DNA of 64,000 bases, taken from positions 65,516,316 to 65,580,315 of the forward strand of contig JALGQZ010000006.1 in NCBI GenBank assembly GCA_023105745.1. The letters run 5' to 3'. Positions 34,763-47,379 of the stretch are shown in pieces. The notes beneath the pieces were generated by a model. The model was given only the letters and a program-made list of their open reading frames with translations, ran no database searches and was not told the origin of the DNA. Position 1 is the first letter of the stretch. The number at the start of each line of letters is the position of its first letter. A program made the translations under genes and the position numbers. This DNA is from Austropuccinia psidii (taxonomy: Eukaryota; Basidiomycota; Pucciniomycetes; Pucciniales; Sphaerophragmiaceae).

Positions 34763-35493
34763 GATATAACTCAATCTTGCTTTAATTATGAACCAGTTTC
34801 AAAAATATATGTACTGCACTAAGAAGGCTCAAAACAGAGCTTTTGGCTGCATCAGGGATTTGTTATTACATTCAGAAAAGGGCCTCTTAACCTATACATT
34901 GGATAGCTCTTACAATCCTAATTTATATTACTTTTCAAACCCTGTAATATATGCTTTCACCTCTCTCAGGTGCCTATGAGGTTTTAATCCTTATTCTCAT
35001 AGGATATTTGGAATTTTGACTGTAAAACAGGGCTGTAAAAGGTTCTTAGACTATATCTGATATAAAATTTCAAAAATTTCTCATCATGAGGTTTCATGAT
35101 AGCAGAGATTTGAGGAATACATGGCTCCAAAATTGCATTATACAACCTCAATTCAACTTCTGTGTGACTTTATGATAGCAAATTTTAGAAGGCTTAATTC
35201 CAAGGAAGGATACTGAGAAAGCTATTGTGTGGCTCTTAATAATTTCCAATTAAAAATATGTTTATATTTTCCCAACATATCACTTTTCAAGCTTTAATTA
35301 GTGTTTTCTAATCCTCAATGATGGGTCTTTAGTTTTTTCTTATGAATTTCAATATGGTTGTTTGTCATATTCAAGCCATATTTAAGGAACATAATGGTCA
35401 CAAATAGGACAGTAAGTTAGTACCAATATGTCACATTTTTTTATTGAAGGAATATGTTATTACTGGTCAGTCAGTTAAACAAAAAATGCCCTG
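34763..35493. other. AT-rich spacer between Tnp2 and the truncated Gypsy
   Basis: No gene is recognised. It should contain the 3' untranslated end of the Tnp2 element; no terminal inverted repeat could be fixed. Confidence 0.45.
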
Positions 35494-37064
35494 GTGTTCC
35501 CAAAATGGGAAAAAGAGCTCTTGCTCCCCAAGGCAAAGAACTTTAAAAGTGCTTCAGGGAAGATGACTTCCATTGGGACAATTATCAAAGAGATAATCAT
35601 ACCCCATAGGAAAGGTAACATCAGACTCAAACCAGAGTTTGTAGTGCTTAACAATGCCCTCATCCAAGGGTTCTTACTGGGAACAGACAACCAGAGGATG
35701 TATGGCATAGATATTTACAACAGTAAGAATAGGCATATTACCATTGGTACCAACAAGGAAAAGAAATTTTCACTTGATATATACCAAATATCTTATCAGG
35801 ATCCACTTGAGGAACTACTGAATGAGTTCAGAGCAGGCCATTTTAGCACTTCCCTCACCAGTAAACAAAAAACTAAGCTTACTGAAGATGCTGAGAAAGA
35901 ACAGACCAGTATTTGCCATTGGGGAAGGACAATTAGGCAATATTTAAGGCCATGATATAGAACTATATCTGGATGTGGAAAGCCCTTATCCACGCATGCT
36001 CAGGGGACCTCCTTACCCAGAAAATCTGGAAACCAGGAAAGAAATTTAAAAACATATCAATGAACTCCTGGACATGTATTTCATCAGAAAGATTGGACAC
36101 AATGAAAATAATGGAAATTACCACCCCAGTCCTGATCACCTGGCATGATGGCAAGTCTAGGCTAGGTGGAAATTTCAGAGCTCTGAATAACTACACAAAA
36201 GCTGACAGGAATCATATACCCAGGATACCTCATGCCTTAGACAAACAGGCAAAAGCCAAATACATAACCAAAATGGATTGTATAAAAGGCTTCCACCAAA
36301 ATGGAGTTGAACCAAACTCCAGGAAGCTACTCAGAATCATAGGCCATATGGGCATATATGAGTACACCAGGATGCCATTTGGAATTAAAAATGCACCAGA
36401 CCACTTCCAAAGGATGATGGACACAATATTTCAAGATGAAATACTGGATGGCTGGATGGTAGTATATATTGATGATATCAATATATACTCAGAGACATGG
36501 GAATACCATGAAAAATACATAGACAGAGTGCTAAGTAAAGTTACACCCATAAATCTGAAAGTTTCACTTAAAAAGTGTAATTTTGTCCAACAAGAGGTAC
36601 TAGCTCTAGGACATAAAGTCTCAGGTCTTAGTCTGGCAATTGACCAGAATAAAGTAGCAGCAGTACTGCAAAAGCCATTACCAAGAAACATCAAAGAGAT
36701 GCAATCTCTCCCTGGGTTTTCTAGCTACTATAGAAACCACATCCAACATTTTTCCCACATAACCAGTAGTGAATACAAGGTATGTTTGAAGGATGTAGTT
36801 TTTGAAATTACCAAGGAAAGAAGGGATGCATATGAGAGGATCAAACGTGTACTCACAAATGCACCTGTTCCCATCTTACCTTTCTTTGAACTACCATTCA
36901 AGTTAAATATAGATACAGCATGTAACCAAGGCTTAAGAGCAGCCCTTCACCAGAGACAAATTGTGGATGGTGAACCAAGAGAGGGAGTAATATGTTACAT
37001 CTCTAGGCAGCCAAAAGATTCAAAAATCAGGTATGGGCCGCCCAGACAGAATGTCTATGCCTAG
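35494..37064 (+). pseudogene. pol: Gypsy protease end and reverse transcriptase, element 2
   Basis: The plus strand reads the protease C-terminal part and linker (35494-35955), then after frameshifts near 35870-36110 the reverse transcriptase. All key boxes are kept: ITKMDCIKGFHQNG with the first catalytic Asp, YTRMPFGIKNAPDHFQRM, and VVYIDDINIYS. A frameshift near 37030 leads into the RNase H part. In contrast to element 1 the catalytic triad appears intact, but the gene is broken by indels. Confidence 0.88.
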
Positions 37065-37093
37065 TCTGGGCTCTAGAGAAACTCCATTATTAT

Positions 37094-39052
37094 TTGGAGG
37101 GCGCAGTCTTTGAAGTCTACACAGACTTCAAATCCTTGAAGTGTTTACTAAACATTAAGGGTACAAATAGACACATGCTGAGATGGCAAATAGCCATCCA
37201 GGAGTATATAGGGAATATGACCATCATATACAAAGAAGGTAAAACTCATACCAATGCAGATGGCCTTAGCAGATGGCCACTGGATAATGTCAAGAGCAAT
37301 ACAGCTTATGACCCTGAAGTTGCAGCCAAGATCCCCATCCATTTTATGGAAATATATAGGAAGAAGAACTTCAGATTCCCTGAATGGGCACCAGAACATG
37401 GTACTCTTTACAGTGAAAACACTGAATCAGGAGGAACAGAAACCCCCATACTGGGAATAAGTTCCTCAGAACTGCACAATTAATTTTTTAGTGCAGTACT
37501 GAAATCCTATGCCAAACAAAAACAGTGTGGCATATTACTACAACTCCTTCAACAAACGTACAGGAGTCCAGAACTGGAATCCCAACTGGAAGAACCGCAG
37601 TTGAGGGCCTAAAAGGATAATAAGTTCTTCCTTATAGATTGCCTTCTCTACCATAGACAAAAGCACACAAGTGCACTCACAGTGGTAGACAGAGACCAAA
37701 TCTCTCTTATCCTGAAGGAATGCCATGATTGCCCCTATATGGGACACATGAGTGAAGACAGGACCAAAGAGAGGGTAGCAAGCACAGCTTGGTGGCCCAA
37801 GTGGGGACAAGAGTTGAGTGAATACATAAACACTTGTGAAAGATGCCAACAGGAAAATAGGAAACATGGGAAGAAGTAAGGGTTACTTCAACACATAGAA
37901 GAACCCAAACACCCATGGGAAATCATCAATATTGATTGGGTTACAGGACTTGTCCCAGGAGGAAAAGAAAACTACACTTCCTGTTTAATCATAGTTGATA
38001 GGTTCAGCAAGAGTATGAGGTGCCTACCATTTCACAAAGAGGATACAGCCATGGATACTGCTCTGTTATTGTGGAAAAACATAATATTCACCTGTGGAGT
38101 CCCCAAAATCATAATCAGTGATAGGGACCCAAACTTCACATTAGAATTTTGGACCAAACTCTATGAAATTCTTGGTACTAAAATTGCTTTTTCTACAGCT
38201 TACCATCCACAAACAGATGGACTAGCTGAGAGGGTGATCCAGACAGTGGAGCACATTCTTAGAAGATTCTGTGCCTATGGCATGGAATACAAGGATAATG
38301 AAGGATACACCCATCACTGGGTTACCCTTCTACCAGCAGTGCAGCTGGCTTATAACACAAGTCAGCACTCTACCACAGGAAAAACACCTGCACTGGTAGA
38401 GAAAGGGTGGAATCCCCTATTGCCTGTGGATCACCTGAAGAAGAATCTTCTAACCATCCACCCCACAGCCAAAGATTTCAAAGAAATGTGGAAGAGGGCT
38501 TTTGACACAGCTGCCAAATGCGTAGCTGAGGCAAAAGAATATAACAAGCAGAGGTGGGACAAATCACACATGGAACCTGACTTTAAAGAAGGGGACAAAG
38601 TGTTATTGTCTACACTTAGCTTTAAAAATCTCAAAGGACCCATTAAAATGAGATACTCATTTTTAGAGCCCTTCACTATTATTAAATTGATAGGGAAAAA
38701 TTCAGTGGAAGTCAAACTCACAGAGGAGTTTTCCAGGAAACACCCGGTCTTTCCAGTGAGTTTGGTCAAGCCATACTTCCAGACAGAGGAGGATAAATTC
38801 CCCTCCAGGAAGAAGAACCCCATACCACCAGAAATAGTGGAGGTGGAAAATTCCCCTGGACCAGTGAAGAAAATTATCAGGGCCAGGAAGATCAGCCTTA
38901 ATGGTAGGGAGCAGAGACAATACTTAGTCAGATTCAAAAACCAAACTGCTGATAAAGAGAAAGGGTTGACAGAAGATGCCATACCAGATGGGAACCTTCA
39001 TTTAAGGAAATTAAGAGCACCTAGGAGTACTGAACAGTCTCATCAGTTATGA
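37094..39052 (+). pseudogene. pol: Gypsy RNase H, integrase and chromodomain-like tail, element 2
   Basis: One plus-strand frame of about 650 codons has three internal stops (near 37481, 37611 and 37877). It shows the RNase H end (EGAVFEVYTDFKSL, then HTNADGLSRWPL) and the integrase zinc finger HDCPYMGHMSED...CERCQ with both His. The core Asp-Asp-Glu is kept ([22 protein letters not shown]). The chromodomain-like tail reads [20 protein letters not shown], with Gly where element 1 has Trp. Integrase chemistry residues are all present. Confidence 0.9.
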
Positions 39053-39073
39053 GGCTTTTTTAAAGGGAGTGTA
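39053..39073 (+). other. Polypurine tract of element 2
   Basis: TTTTTTAAAGGGAGTGTA immediately precedes the LTR start TGTCAGCC. It corresponds to the tract at 17182-17197. Confidence 0.75.
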
Positions 39074-40494
39074 TGTCAGCCTGTGACTCAAAGCCAGAGC
39101 ACAAGCATGACAACCAGAAACCGTAAATCAATGGTATAGCCAAGATACCACCAAAACATGAATCTGAGCCGAATCAGCTCAAAATATATCATAAGAAAGA
39201 AGAAGCTTCCCCCTTTGCAAATATTCCAGTTTCATCACCATAGGACAAAGAATAATAAAGTTATTCCTGTTCAAAGTTTTTGCTGAGCATAAACCTTAAA
39301 TTTCACCTCTTATCTGAAATACAGAGTAAGAGGCCTAACCCTATCAAATGGGTATTCAAAATGAATCTCTAAGTCAGGGCTATCCAATGGTACCATCCAA
39401 ACAGAGCTAGCACCAGTACTACTGAAGCTATGGCCAAATTCAGGCCAAATAAGGGTGAAAAAAATATTCACCTCTCATCTAACTTCTACAGTTTTAGTGT
39501 GAGATACCTAAAGTGGGGTCTTTTTGAAAAGAGAACAATTGGAGCTATATTATGGTGCTATTCATTTCCCCAAATCTCATCTAAAACAAAAGTTATAAGG
39601 CAAACAAGCACAATACAGCTTTTGCTTAAAACCATGCATATGGACAAAAATCTTGTACATGGGATACCTTTGCCATATTTAATGCTACCCATATCAAATG
39701 AGGTTACATTGTGTAGAGCACATACAGGGCTACACACCGAGCAAATTCTGAGGTTGATATCTCAAAAACTTCCAACGTTATGGCTGTTTTAAGGTCAAAA
39801 TACCACACTTTGACCAATGCAGCCTTACCATGGGATAATATTCCATAGCCATGATTATTAGGTGTCAAACCAATCAAGAAGCTTGTTTTTATTTAAATAC
39901 CTCATAGTTCATTCAATACTGGGGTCCCATAAAGGTTCTGTACAGTATTCTACACGTCATACATGTCAGAATCAGGCTGTGTGGTCCCTAGATGAAAATT
40001 TCCACCCTGTATTGGTGAAAACTTCCCAGATGTGGCTACAAAACCACATCTGAGCCCAGTAAAGGCTAGAAAGGCCTTTGGCAAACCACAAGCCTGTCCT
40101 GGAGAGTGAAAAATATTCACTTCCTCTATGTGGAAAGGTCCAACACCCTTTCCACCCCATTTCAGGATAAAGAGGGGCCTTTTCACAGCCAGAGAAGGTT
40201 CCCTCATCCTGCTCTTAAATTCCTACATAGTACAACTGTCAAAAAAAGTTATACTCTTGGAAAATAATCAGGTATGCTTTAAATTTAATTATTGTAATCC
40301 AACAGGTAAAGCTGCACCCAGGGCTTTCAACAGCACTCAACACCACTATTTCACAATAGTAAATCCCTCTTATTTCATTTATAAGCCCTTATTATCATTA
40401 AAAACATTTATTTTAAACCTTTATCACCATGTCACAGTCATAGTTGAAGTTTTAAATAGTTTAATTACTGCTTCATCATAGACTCAGCCTGACA
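39074..40494 (+). repeat. 3' LTR of element 2 (1421 bp)
   Basis: It starts TGTCAGCCTGTGACTC and ends GACTCAGCCTGACA. It is the reverse-orientation relative of the element 1 LTRs and of nearly the same length, but clearly diverged over its whole extent, including the section that is near-identical between the two LTRs of element 1. Confidence 0.9.
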
Positions 40495-42863
40495 TGAGCC
40501 TTGGTGGGTCCTCTGGATGACATGACACTTTGGTAACTGATTGAATGTTGAATTACCCCTCTGATATTGACACTATTGGATTTCTGGTGAAAAAAGGTGC
40601 AGAATGGTGTATAACACCATTTATGACAATTTGAGTTTCTGAAGGGTGCAAGTGGCCACCTCTTTGTGAGTAAAGTCAGGAGGATGAGAGTGAAAATTGG
40701 GTTTTGGGTGACTTCAGAGGTGACAAGGTGTTTCTGGTTGTATTGGCCAAATACAGCTTATACAGCTCTAAATCTGTCTTTGCGCAAAGTGCGCAAAAAT
40801 GCACCAAAGTGTGCAGAATGTGCAAAACTGGTAATTAAGCCCCAAAAGGCCTGATATGGGCTTTTGGGCATATTTCCCATATTTCAAGGGAAAGTGGCAT
40901 CAAAGGACTAATTACAGCCAAATGCACAAAATGTTCAGAAATGCACAAAAGTTCACAAAGCTGTATTTGAAGCTTAAAAAGCCAAACACAGGCTTTTGAG
41001 CTGTCTTTTTCCTGTTGACTGGAAAATACCCAAGAGTGCTCAAAAGTAGAGAAAGGCCAGGAAGGGCCTGATGATGGTTAAGGGGCCAGGTTGGCCCACA
41101 TGATGAAATGACCATAAAGGCCATGAAGAATGAAAATTTCCAATTTGGACAATGATTATGGATATGGCCAAATTGCCATATATTGGGTATGGCATGGATA
41201 TGTGTCACAGGGGCTCTTATGGAAGCAAGAGGGCCTGGAACTCAGGAATCAAGAACTCACTTGGGGGGCTCCAAAGATGATAAGAAATACTACGGAATAT
41301 ATTTCTTAAGCAGAAAAAAGAGAAAGGACAAATATGCCAAAGATAAAAAGAATAATAAGGATGAAGCCAGAGGCCAAAGATAAAAGGAAGCCAAAAGCCA
41401 AGAAGCCAACCAAGTGAATCCTCAATTCACTGTTTCAACCTTCCAGAAAGAACAATGGAATTAGTAAAGGATATGACCACCAATATCCACTGACAGGCGA
41501 AGAAAGAAAAGAGAAAAGGGTGCTAATGACTGACTTAAGATTATCAGTATTAACTTTAATAATTTAAAAGAAAATAAGGATAAAAATAAATCCAATATAT
41601 TAATTAACTGGGGAAAAAGTCCCCAGGTGCTGAAAGGTGGCCAGTATATGTGAAAAACTGAAAGATTGATCCTGAAGGTGGATCACCAGCTGTATTGTCC
41701 AAATCGGGCCAATACAGTTCTGGCCATCTTGAATCTGAACTGTGTGATTGAATTCCCACAGTGGAATATGAATTGGCCCAATTGGGCCAAGTACATACAG
41801 GTTGATTGATTGCCGCCTGTATGAACCAATTGAGTTGTCCAAGGAGTATTGAAATACTTGATGCCTTGACAACTGATTGAAATGATGGAATACCTCTGAG
41901 AATGAACCTTGGAAGAATCCTGAATGAGAGTACCAACCCAACTCCTGCATAGCCAGGTGGTTGGAGTCCTTGAATGGTCTTCTGCTTGCCGCCATGGATT
42001 ACCCAACTGATGAGTCCAAAAGTCCTCCTTCAAAATGGGCGTTGAATTTTGGTGTCTTGAGTTGAGAAGATGGAATTGAGTCCTGAAAACGTCACCATTG
42101 AATTGCTGAGCAAAAATGGTGCATAATGGTATATAACACCACATATGCACCACTCCTGCAACCTTGAGTATGGGGTGCATGGAGGTATGGAAGAATTTTC
42201 CTTAAGTTGAGGGAAAAGCTTGATGAACTGATTTGGTGGCCCCTGGTGGTTGCCAGAGGCCATGACGGAGATATTGATCCATAGTGGTCCATGGCCAAAA
42301 ATGGGTCCTACGTGATTTATGGCCAAAAAGGTGTCCAAGGCGTTTTTGGCCAATTTTGAGTCCAAGGGGAATATGACCAATTTTGGCTCAGGTGGGCCCA
42401 GATGTGGTTTGGGACCCACCTGGCCTTGGGAACTAGGTGGTTTCCCCCTTTGGCCCCTTTTAGCCTCATTGGATTAGGCCAAAAGGGGCCTAAAAGGCCT
42501 GCGGACCACGGTACGTGGCCTATGCACCGTATGGACCGTAGGGGGCATAAATAGCCCAAAGAGGCCATTTAGGCCCAAGACCCCCTAATGAAAAGGGGGG
42601 GCCTGGAGACCCCTAGAAGACAAAAAGGACCCCCCAGGCCTGGGGGTTGGTGAGGTGTGAATTGGCCAAGAGGGCCAATGATGGCAGGATATGACCTGAG
42701 GCCATAAATGGCCATTTGGAAGGGCTGTGGCGTAAGAGCCATTGGACACCCAAAGGGGCCCAATGGGCCATAAATGATATGACGTGGCCAATTGACCCCA
42801 ATTTGGCTCCAGGTTGGATTGCCGCAACCATCAAGGAGGAGGGTCGAACTCGTGGTTGTGACA
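40495..42863 (-). other. Non-coding region, probably including the 3' LTR of element 3
   Basis: The right edge (GGTTGTGACA at 42863) has a TG...CA-type terminus on the minus strand directly after a polypurine tract, so an LTR should start there and extend leftward. The other end could not be placed and no partner was found on the far side of element 3. The right half is rich in GGCC and CCCC words, which makes several long minus-strand open frames that look non-coding. A motif that can fold (AATGGTGT-ATA-ACACCATT, 40603-40621) recurs in variant form near 42124. Confidence 0.45.
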
Positions 42864-42880
42864 CTACCCCTCTACCTTGA
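42864..42880 (-). other. Polypurine tract of element 3
   Basis: On the minus strand AAGGTAGAGGGGTAG lies directly before the TGTCACAACC terminus. This is what fixes the inner edge of the 3' LTR. Confidence 0.65.
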
Positions 42881-43263
42881 ATGGTGAGCTCCTGAGCACC
42901 AAGATAAGGTAGAAGCCTGTTGAGGCTATTGAGACGGATTTGACGTAGGGATTACAGAGGCATTGAATCTTGAAAAGAAAAATTGAACTGATAAACTTGT
43001 TGGCATATGAATTGAGGTTGACTTGGTCTTCTCTTGACATTTGGCTTTGACAATGTTGAAAATGTGATTTGGCATGAAGATTTGGCATTAAAGAGTTATA
43101 AGAAAATATAATGAATAAAAGAGAAAAGAAACAGATATAAAGAAAAAAAAAAGAAAATTAAAAGAGAAAATGAATTTCAAGGAGGAATCCAATCTTCATC
43201 ACGGGTTACGACAGTTGATTTTGAGAGTGGCCAAAGGACCTGGATACAAGAATTTGATGCCAG

Positions 43264-43660
43264 GTGCTCACAGAGTGGCCAAGGTGATGTTTTGACAGAT
43301 TGTAGACCCCTCAGGGAAGTGCACACCAGGAGAGGAACTTACTTTTGGTAATTACCACTCCTGCCAGTGCCATAAAAAGAAAATAAATTTGCTGAAATAT
43401 TGACATGGAATTGGAAAGACTTAGAAGTGAAATGAGAAAATGAATGGTCCATTTGCACAAGTTAAAATGGCTATAATTTTGGAATTGATATTGAAAGCTA
43501 GGCCAAAGATCTGTGTCCAAAAAATTGAAGAGTGCTCACAGAGTGGCCAAGGTGATGTTTACAACAAAAAGGGTAGAATACGTCTGAAGGTGCATACCAG
43601 GAGTGGACTTTACGTTTGGTAATTTCTCTCCCCACCAAGCACCATAAAAATCAACCTGTT
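43264..43660. repeat. Direct duplication, 268 bp apart, in element 3
   Basis: GTGCTCACAGAGTGGCCAAG begins at 43264 and again at 43532. Similarity continues for roughly 110-130 bp in each copy (CACACCAGGAGAGGAACTTA against CATACCAGGAGTGGACTTTA, then TTTGGTAATT and CCATAAAAA). It lies between the chromodomain end and the polypurine tract. Confidence 0.8.
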
Positions 43661-44730
43661 GAAGGATTGGGTCCTGGCTTTTCAGGATATAAAGAATGAA
43701 AATCCTTAACAGGTTCAGGGAAGTTCTTGAGTTTTTCAGTTGGTTCCAAAGTGGATCTTTCTGGGTCTTTCCTGAAACCTTTCCATTCCACCAGATACCA
43801 CAATTTTCCTCTCTTGAGCTTTGAGTCCAGTATTTGAGAGACTTCCCATTCCTCTTCTTCTTCAATGGGTATTGGAGGTGGAGGTTCTTGATTCCTATTT
43901 GGGATTTTTGATGTCTTGACTGGTTCTGAGAGTGAAATATGGAAGACTGGGTGGATGGACTTCCATTGAGATGGGAGCTTGAGGTGGTAGGCATGAGTGC
44001 TGACTTTCTTCAAGATTGGAAAAAGACCCAACCATCTTTCAGACAGTTTCTTGGTGGGTATAGTTGATTTGATGTTCTTGGAAGAAAGCCATACCATGTC
44101 CCCAGGATTGAAAACAGGTGGAGTTGCACTACTTTTATCTGCATACCTCTCAAACCTGTTTGTGGCAACTTCAAGTTCTCTCTTGACATCTTGCTCCACT
44201 GATTGGAGTTTTGTTGATAACTTTCAAGCAGTATTATCTTGAGTATTTTGAACTGAGTCAAATTGTGTATCTCTTCCATAAACAGTGAGAAACTCTGATT
44301 GCTTTGTTGAAGACTGTTCAGAATTATTGTAGGAAAATTCAGCCAGAGGGAGCCAGGTGTTCCAATCATCTTGATGATAACTGACATACATCCAAAGGTA
44401 CTGTTCTAGTATCTAATTTACTCTCCCTGTCTTTCCATAAGTTTCTGGATGGTAAGCAGTTGACAGATCTCTTGAAATCTTGAGCTTCTGACCAAGATTG
44501 GTCCAAAAGGAAGAAACAAAAAGAGAACCTCTATCACTAAAAATTGTTGAAGGAAGGGCATGCTTTGAGGAAATATTATTGATTAATAAATGAGCCAAAT
44601 TCAGTGAAGTTATTGAAGACATTGTTGGAATGAAAACTGTCATTTTTGAGAATCTGTACACTATGAAAATGATTGAGTCAAATGAATTGGGAAGTGGCAA
44701 TTAAGTGATGAAATCCATTGAAAGACAAAT
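43651..44730 (-). pseudogene. pol: Integrase and chromodomain of element 3
   Basis: The core starts LSMDFIT, followed by a stop, then LPNSFDSIIFIVYRFSKMT, FSDRGSLFVSSFWTNL and AYHPETYGKTGRVN (44413-44700). The family Glu (TERVN) is Gly here, so the Asp-Asp-Glu triad is broken. After two frame changes come the integrase C-terminal part (FNPGDMVWLSSKNI, LSERWLGLFPI) and a chromodomain with WEVSQILDSKLKRGKLWYLV and EWKGF (43651-44199). Chromodomains of such elements are thought to steer integration to marked chromatin. Confidence 0.85.
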
Positions 44731-45188
44731 CCAAGGACCATTTGGAATTGGAAGAGGTTTGAGGAGTCTAAAATTCTTTTGATGAATATTTTTGTTTTTT
44801 GAACACTGTTGACAGGATGAGACATAATCCTTGATAAATTGATTCATGCAAGACCAGTGCAAATCCTGCTTGACAAGTTTGAGAGTCTTCTCTTGGCCAG
44901 GGTGTCCAGCTAGAGGAGAGTCATGCCTCTTTTAAAGTATGCTGAGTTGAATTGTGGGGTCATTTGGAACCACCACCCATTCTTTGAACAGGGGAAGTTG
45001 GGAAGAGGAATCAAGAGAATAATCTTGGACAGATTTACCTTTTACCAAATCTTGAAGAATACTTCTATATTGAGAGTCTTTCCATAATTATTTCTGAATT
45101 GAGTCAATCAAACTTGAAAATGATTCCACCTTGAGTGCAAAGAGCTTTTAGCCTTGAATTTCATCTTGCTTGATTATTTTTTGATAAT
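44731..45188 (-). pseudogene. RNase H-integrase linker of element 3
   Basis: Decayed linker and integrase zinc-finger area on the minus strand. Short recognisable pieces include a His-rich stretch near 44900, a CSQCSKNKN peptide near 44790-44815 and the word HDSPLAGHPGQEKTLKLV near 44890. No long open frame remains. Confidence 0.6.
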
Positions 45189-45509
45189 TCATTGGATTCT
45201 TGCTAATGAAATCTTCCCCCTTTCTGGGTAAACCTCATCCCAACATGACACTGAATCTGGAAGGGCTGCCAGGTGGCCAGGGCCATAAGTGATTGAAAAA
45301 TGAAATTCAGAGAGAAATTCAGCCCAGTGGGCTTGATGGCAAGTGAGAATCTTTGATGACATTAAGTATTGAAGTGAAGAAGGATTGGTGAGAACTTCAA
45401 AGGAGGAAGAAAGAGAAAGGAGAAAAGCTCTCCAGTGCTTGAGAGCCCAAACTATTCCAAGGAGCTCCTTGTCATGAATCTCATAGTTGAGCTCTTCTGG
45501 AAGACGCAT
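45189..45509 (-). pseudogene. pol: RNase H of element 3
   Basis: A 106-codon frame has ELNYEIHDKELLGIVWALKH, then FEVLTNPSSLQYLMSSKILT and FHFSITYGPGHLAALPD, the usual Gypsy RNase H landmarks. The Asp normally found in TDHSSLQY is Asn here. It joins the upstream reverse transcriptase with a frame change. Confidence 0.85.
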
Positions 45510-45661
45510 GGGACTATCAAATGCAATTGGATGTATTTTCTGAGTCAGAGACCTGACTCAGTACAGCACCCAGGGCATAATCAGAAGAGTCAGTCTCTAC
45601 AATGGTGGGTAGAGATGGATTGGAGCAATGGTTAATTCCTCTTTGAGTTGATGAAACTGTC

Positions 45662-46733
45662 TCAGAGATTCCTCATTGAGGGGAAAATGGGAATCTTTCT
45701 TGAGAAAACTTGTGAGTGAACTGATTTTCTTTGAATAATTCTTGATGAAATGGTGGTAAAAACTGGAAAAGCCAAGGAATGATTGAAGAGGGTTGAGGTT
45801 TCTTGGAGGTGGAAAATTGAGAATTTGATGGACTTTTCTTGGTCCATCATGAGGCCTCCAGAAGAAACAACATAACCTAAATACTCCAAACTAGAAACAT
45901 GAAATAGGAACTTGGAGGCCTTAGCAAAGAGGTTATTGGCTATGAGTCTGGCAAGAAAAGTGGACACATGAGTGACAGTTTCTTCTTCATATTTGCAAAA
46001 GACCATAATGTCATTCAAATAAACCACAAGATAAATATCAAGAAGATTATAAAAAATATCATTAACAAGGTTTTGAAAAGAGTCAGGAGCATTGTTGAGC
46101 CCAAATGGCATAACCAAAAACTCATAGCTGCCATATTGAGTTCCAAAACATGTCAAGTGTTCATCACTTTCCTTGATTCTGAGAATGTTATATGCGCCAC
46201 ACAAATAAATCTTGGAGAAGATAGAAGAACCATTAAAGACAGTAGGGAGATGATTAATGAGAGGAACAGGATACTTATTCTTCCTGATAATCAGCACACG
46301 AACAGAGGCCACCATCTTTCTTTTCAACAAAGAGGACAGGTGCTCCTGTTGAAGAGAATCTTGGCTGGATGAAACCTTTCTCTACATTCTCTGAAATGTA
46401 GGCCCTGAGTGTATCTGACTATTGGTTTGATAAAGAGTAGATCACCCTAACTTGAGGTAGAGCCCCCTCTAGCTAAATATGATGATCACAGGCACGGTGA
46501 GGAGGGGGTTTCTCTGCTTTCACCTTGAAGAATACATCCAAATACTGGTGATAAGCAGAAGGAACAACCTTCATCATGGTCTCTATTTCTTCTGGCTCTT
46601 CCTCTTCATCCCACAACTCCTCCAGGGAGTCATGATAAGATGAAGTAGGAAGCTCCATATTCCCAAACAAGAGATGAAGTGAAGATACAGAATTATCTCC
46701 TCCAACATCTTGAATCTCTTTGAAGACTTCCAC
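45662..46733 (-). pseudogene. pol: Reverse transcriptase of element 3
   Basis: 46473-46733 is the linker before the polymerase (acidic, ending HHI, then a stop). 45662-46330 carries YGSYEFLVMPFGLNNAPDSF and the active-site region VVYLNDIMVFCKYEEE. The family box YLDD is YLND, so a catalytic Asp is lost. The thumb region follows (SSLEYLGYVVSSGGL). Several frame changes occur around 46330-46470. Confidence 0.88.
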
Positions 46734-47099
46734 TCTAGAGGATAGTAATGACTGATGGGAATCAAGGGAAGGAATACAGACAGAAGATGGAAATGATGAT
46801 GTTCTAGAATCACCAACCAGAGCTGCACATGATTTGGGCAGAATAAAAGTAATTACTGAAAGATTTTGAAGGATAATAATAGCCCTTATGATCAGTGTTA
46901 AAGGTGATCAGTACTTTCCTCCAATCAATAGATGGATTAAGATGATTGCAAAAGTCAAAGCCCAATATGAGGTATTCTCCCATGGGAGTATCAATGACTA
47001 AAAAGGCCCATTCAAAGCTTGGGAATGAATGAAGCTAAACCATATATTTGGTATGGTGAGTCACAAATAAGGAAGGGGACTCAGAGTAGTCCAGAATGA

Positions 47100-47230
47100 T
47101 AAGGAGAATCTTCTCTGGGAGTTCTGACATAGTCAAAGAATACTTGTGAGCAAACTGATTTGTAATAAATGAGTTGGTAGCACCAGAATCAATGAGAATA
47201 GTTTAAAAAACATCCGAAAGAGAAGAAAAA
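47100..47230 (-). pseudogene. Protease segment of element 3
   Basis: The minus strand reads TILIDSGATNSFITNQFAHK, then YSLTMSELPEKILLIILD. The DSG triad of retroviral-type aspartic proteases is intact, but stops lie on both sides. Confidence 0.75.
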
Positions 47231-47379
47231 ACAAATAATTTATGAGAATTCTTGACACCAGTATTCAGAATGCCCAATTGTGCTGTGGATGGAAAGCAGT
47301 GAAGACCATTGAACACAACATGATCTTCAATAAGGCTTTTCCCTGGCTGGAAAACTTTCCTGATAGTTAGGTAAGCTTG

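Larger units (their letters stand above)
35494..40494 (+). mobile_element. 5'-truncated sibling of element 1 (element 2)
   Basis: It begins abruptly within the protease part of pol (FPKWEKELL, just after the place of the DSG motif) and runs through reverse transcriptase, RNase H, integrase and chromodomain-like tail to a polypurine tract and a 1421-bp LTR. 5' LTR, leader, gag and the start of protease are absent. Protein similarity to element 1 is very high. The truncation is probably a deletion or recombination event, since reverse transcription normally yields full-length LTR elements. Confidence 0.92.

Noticed and set aside
40912..42864. Several overlapping minus-strand frames of 60-165 codons
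   Set aside because: Composition-driven (GGCC/CCCC words), overlapping in all frames, and next to an LTR edge; no domain recognised.
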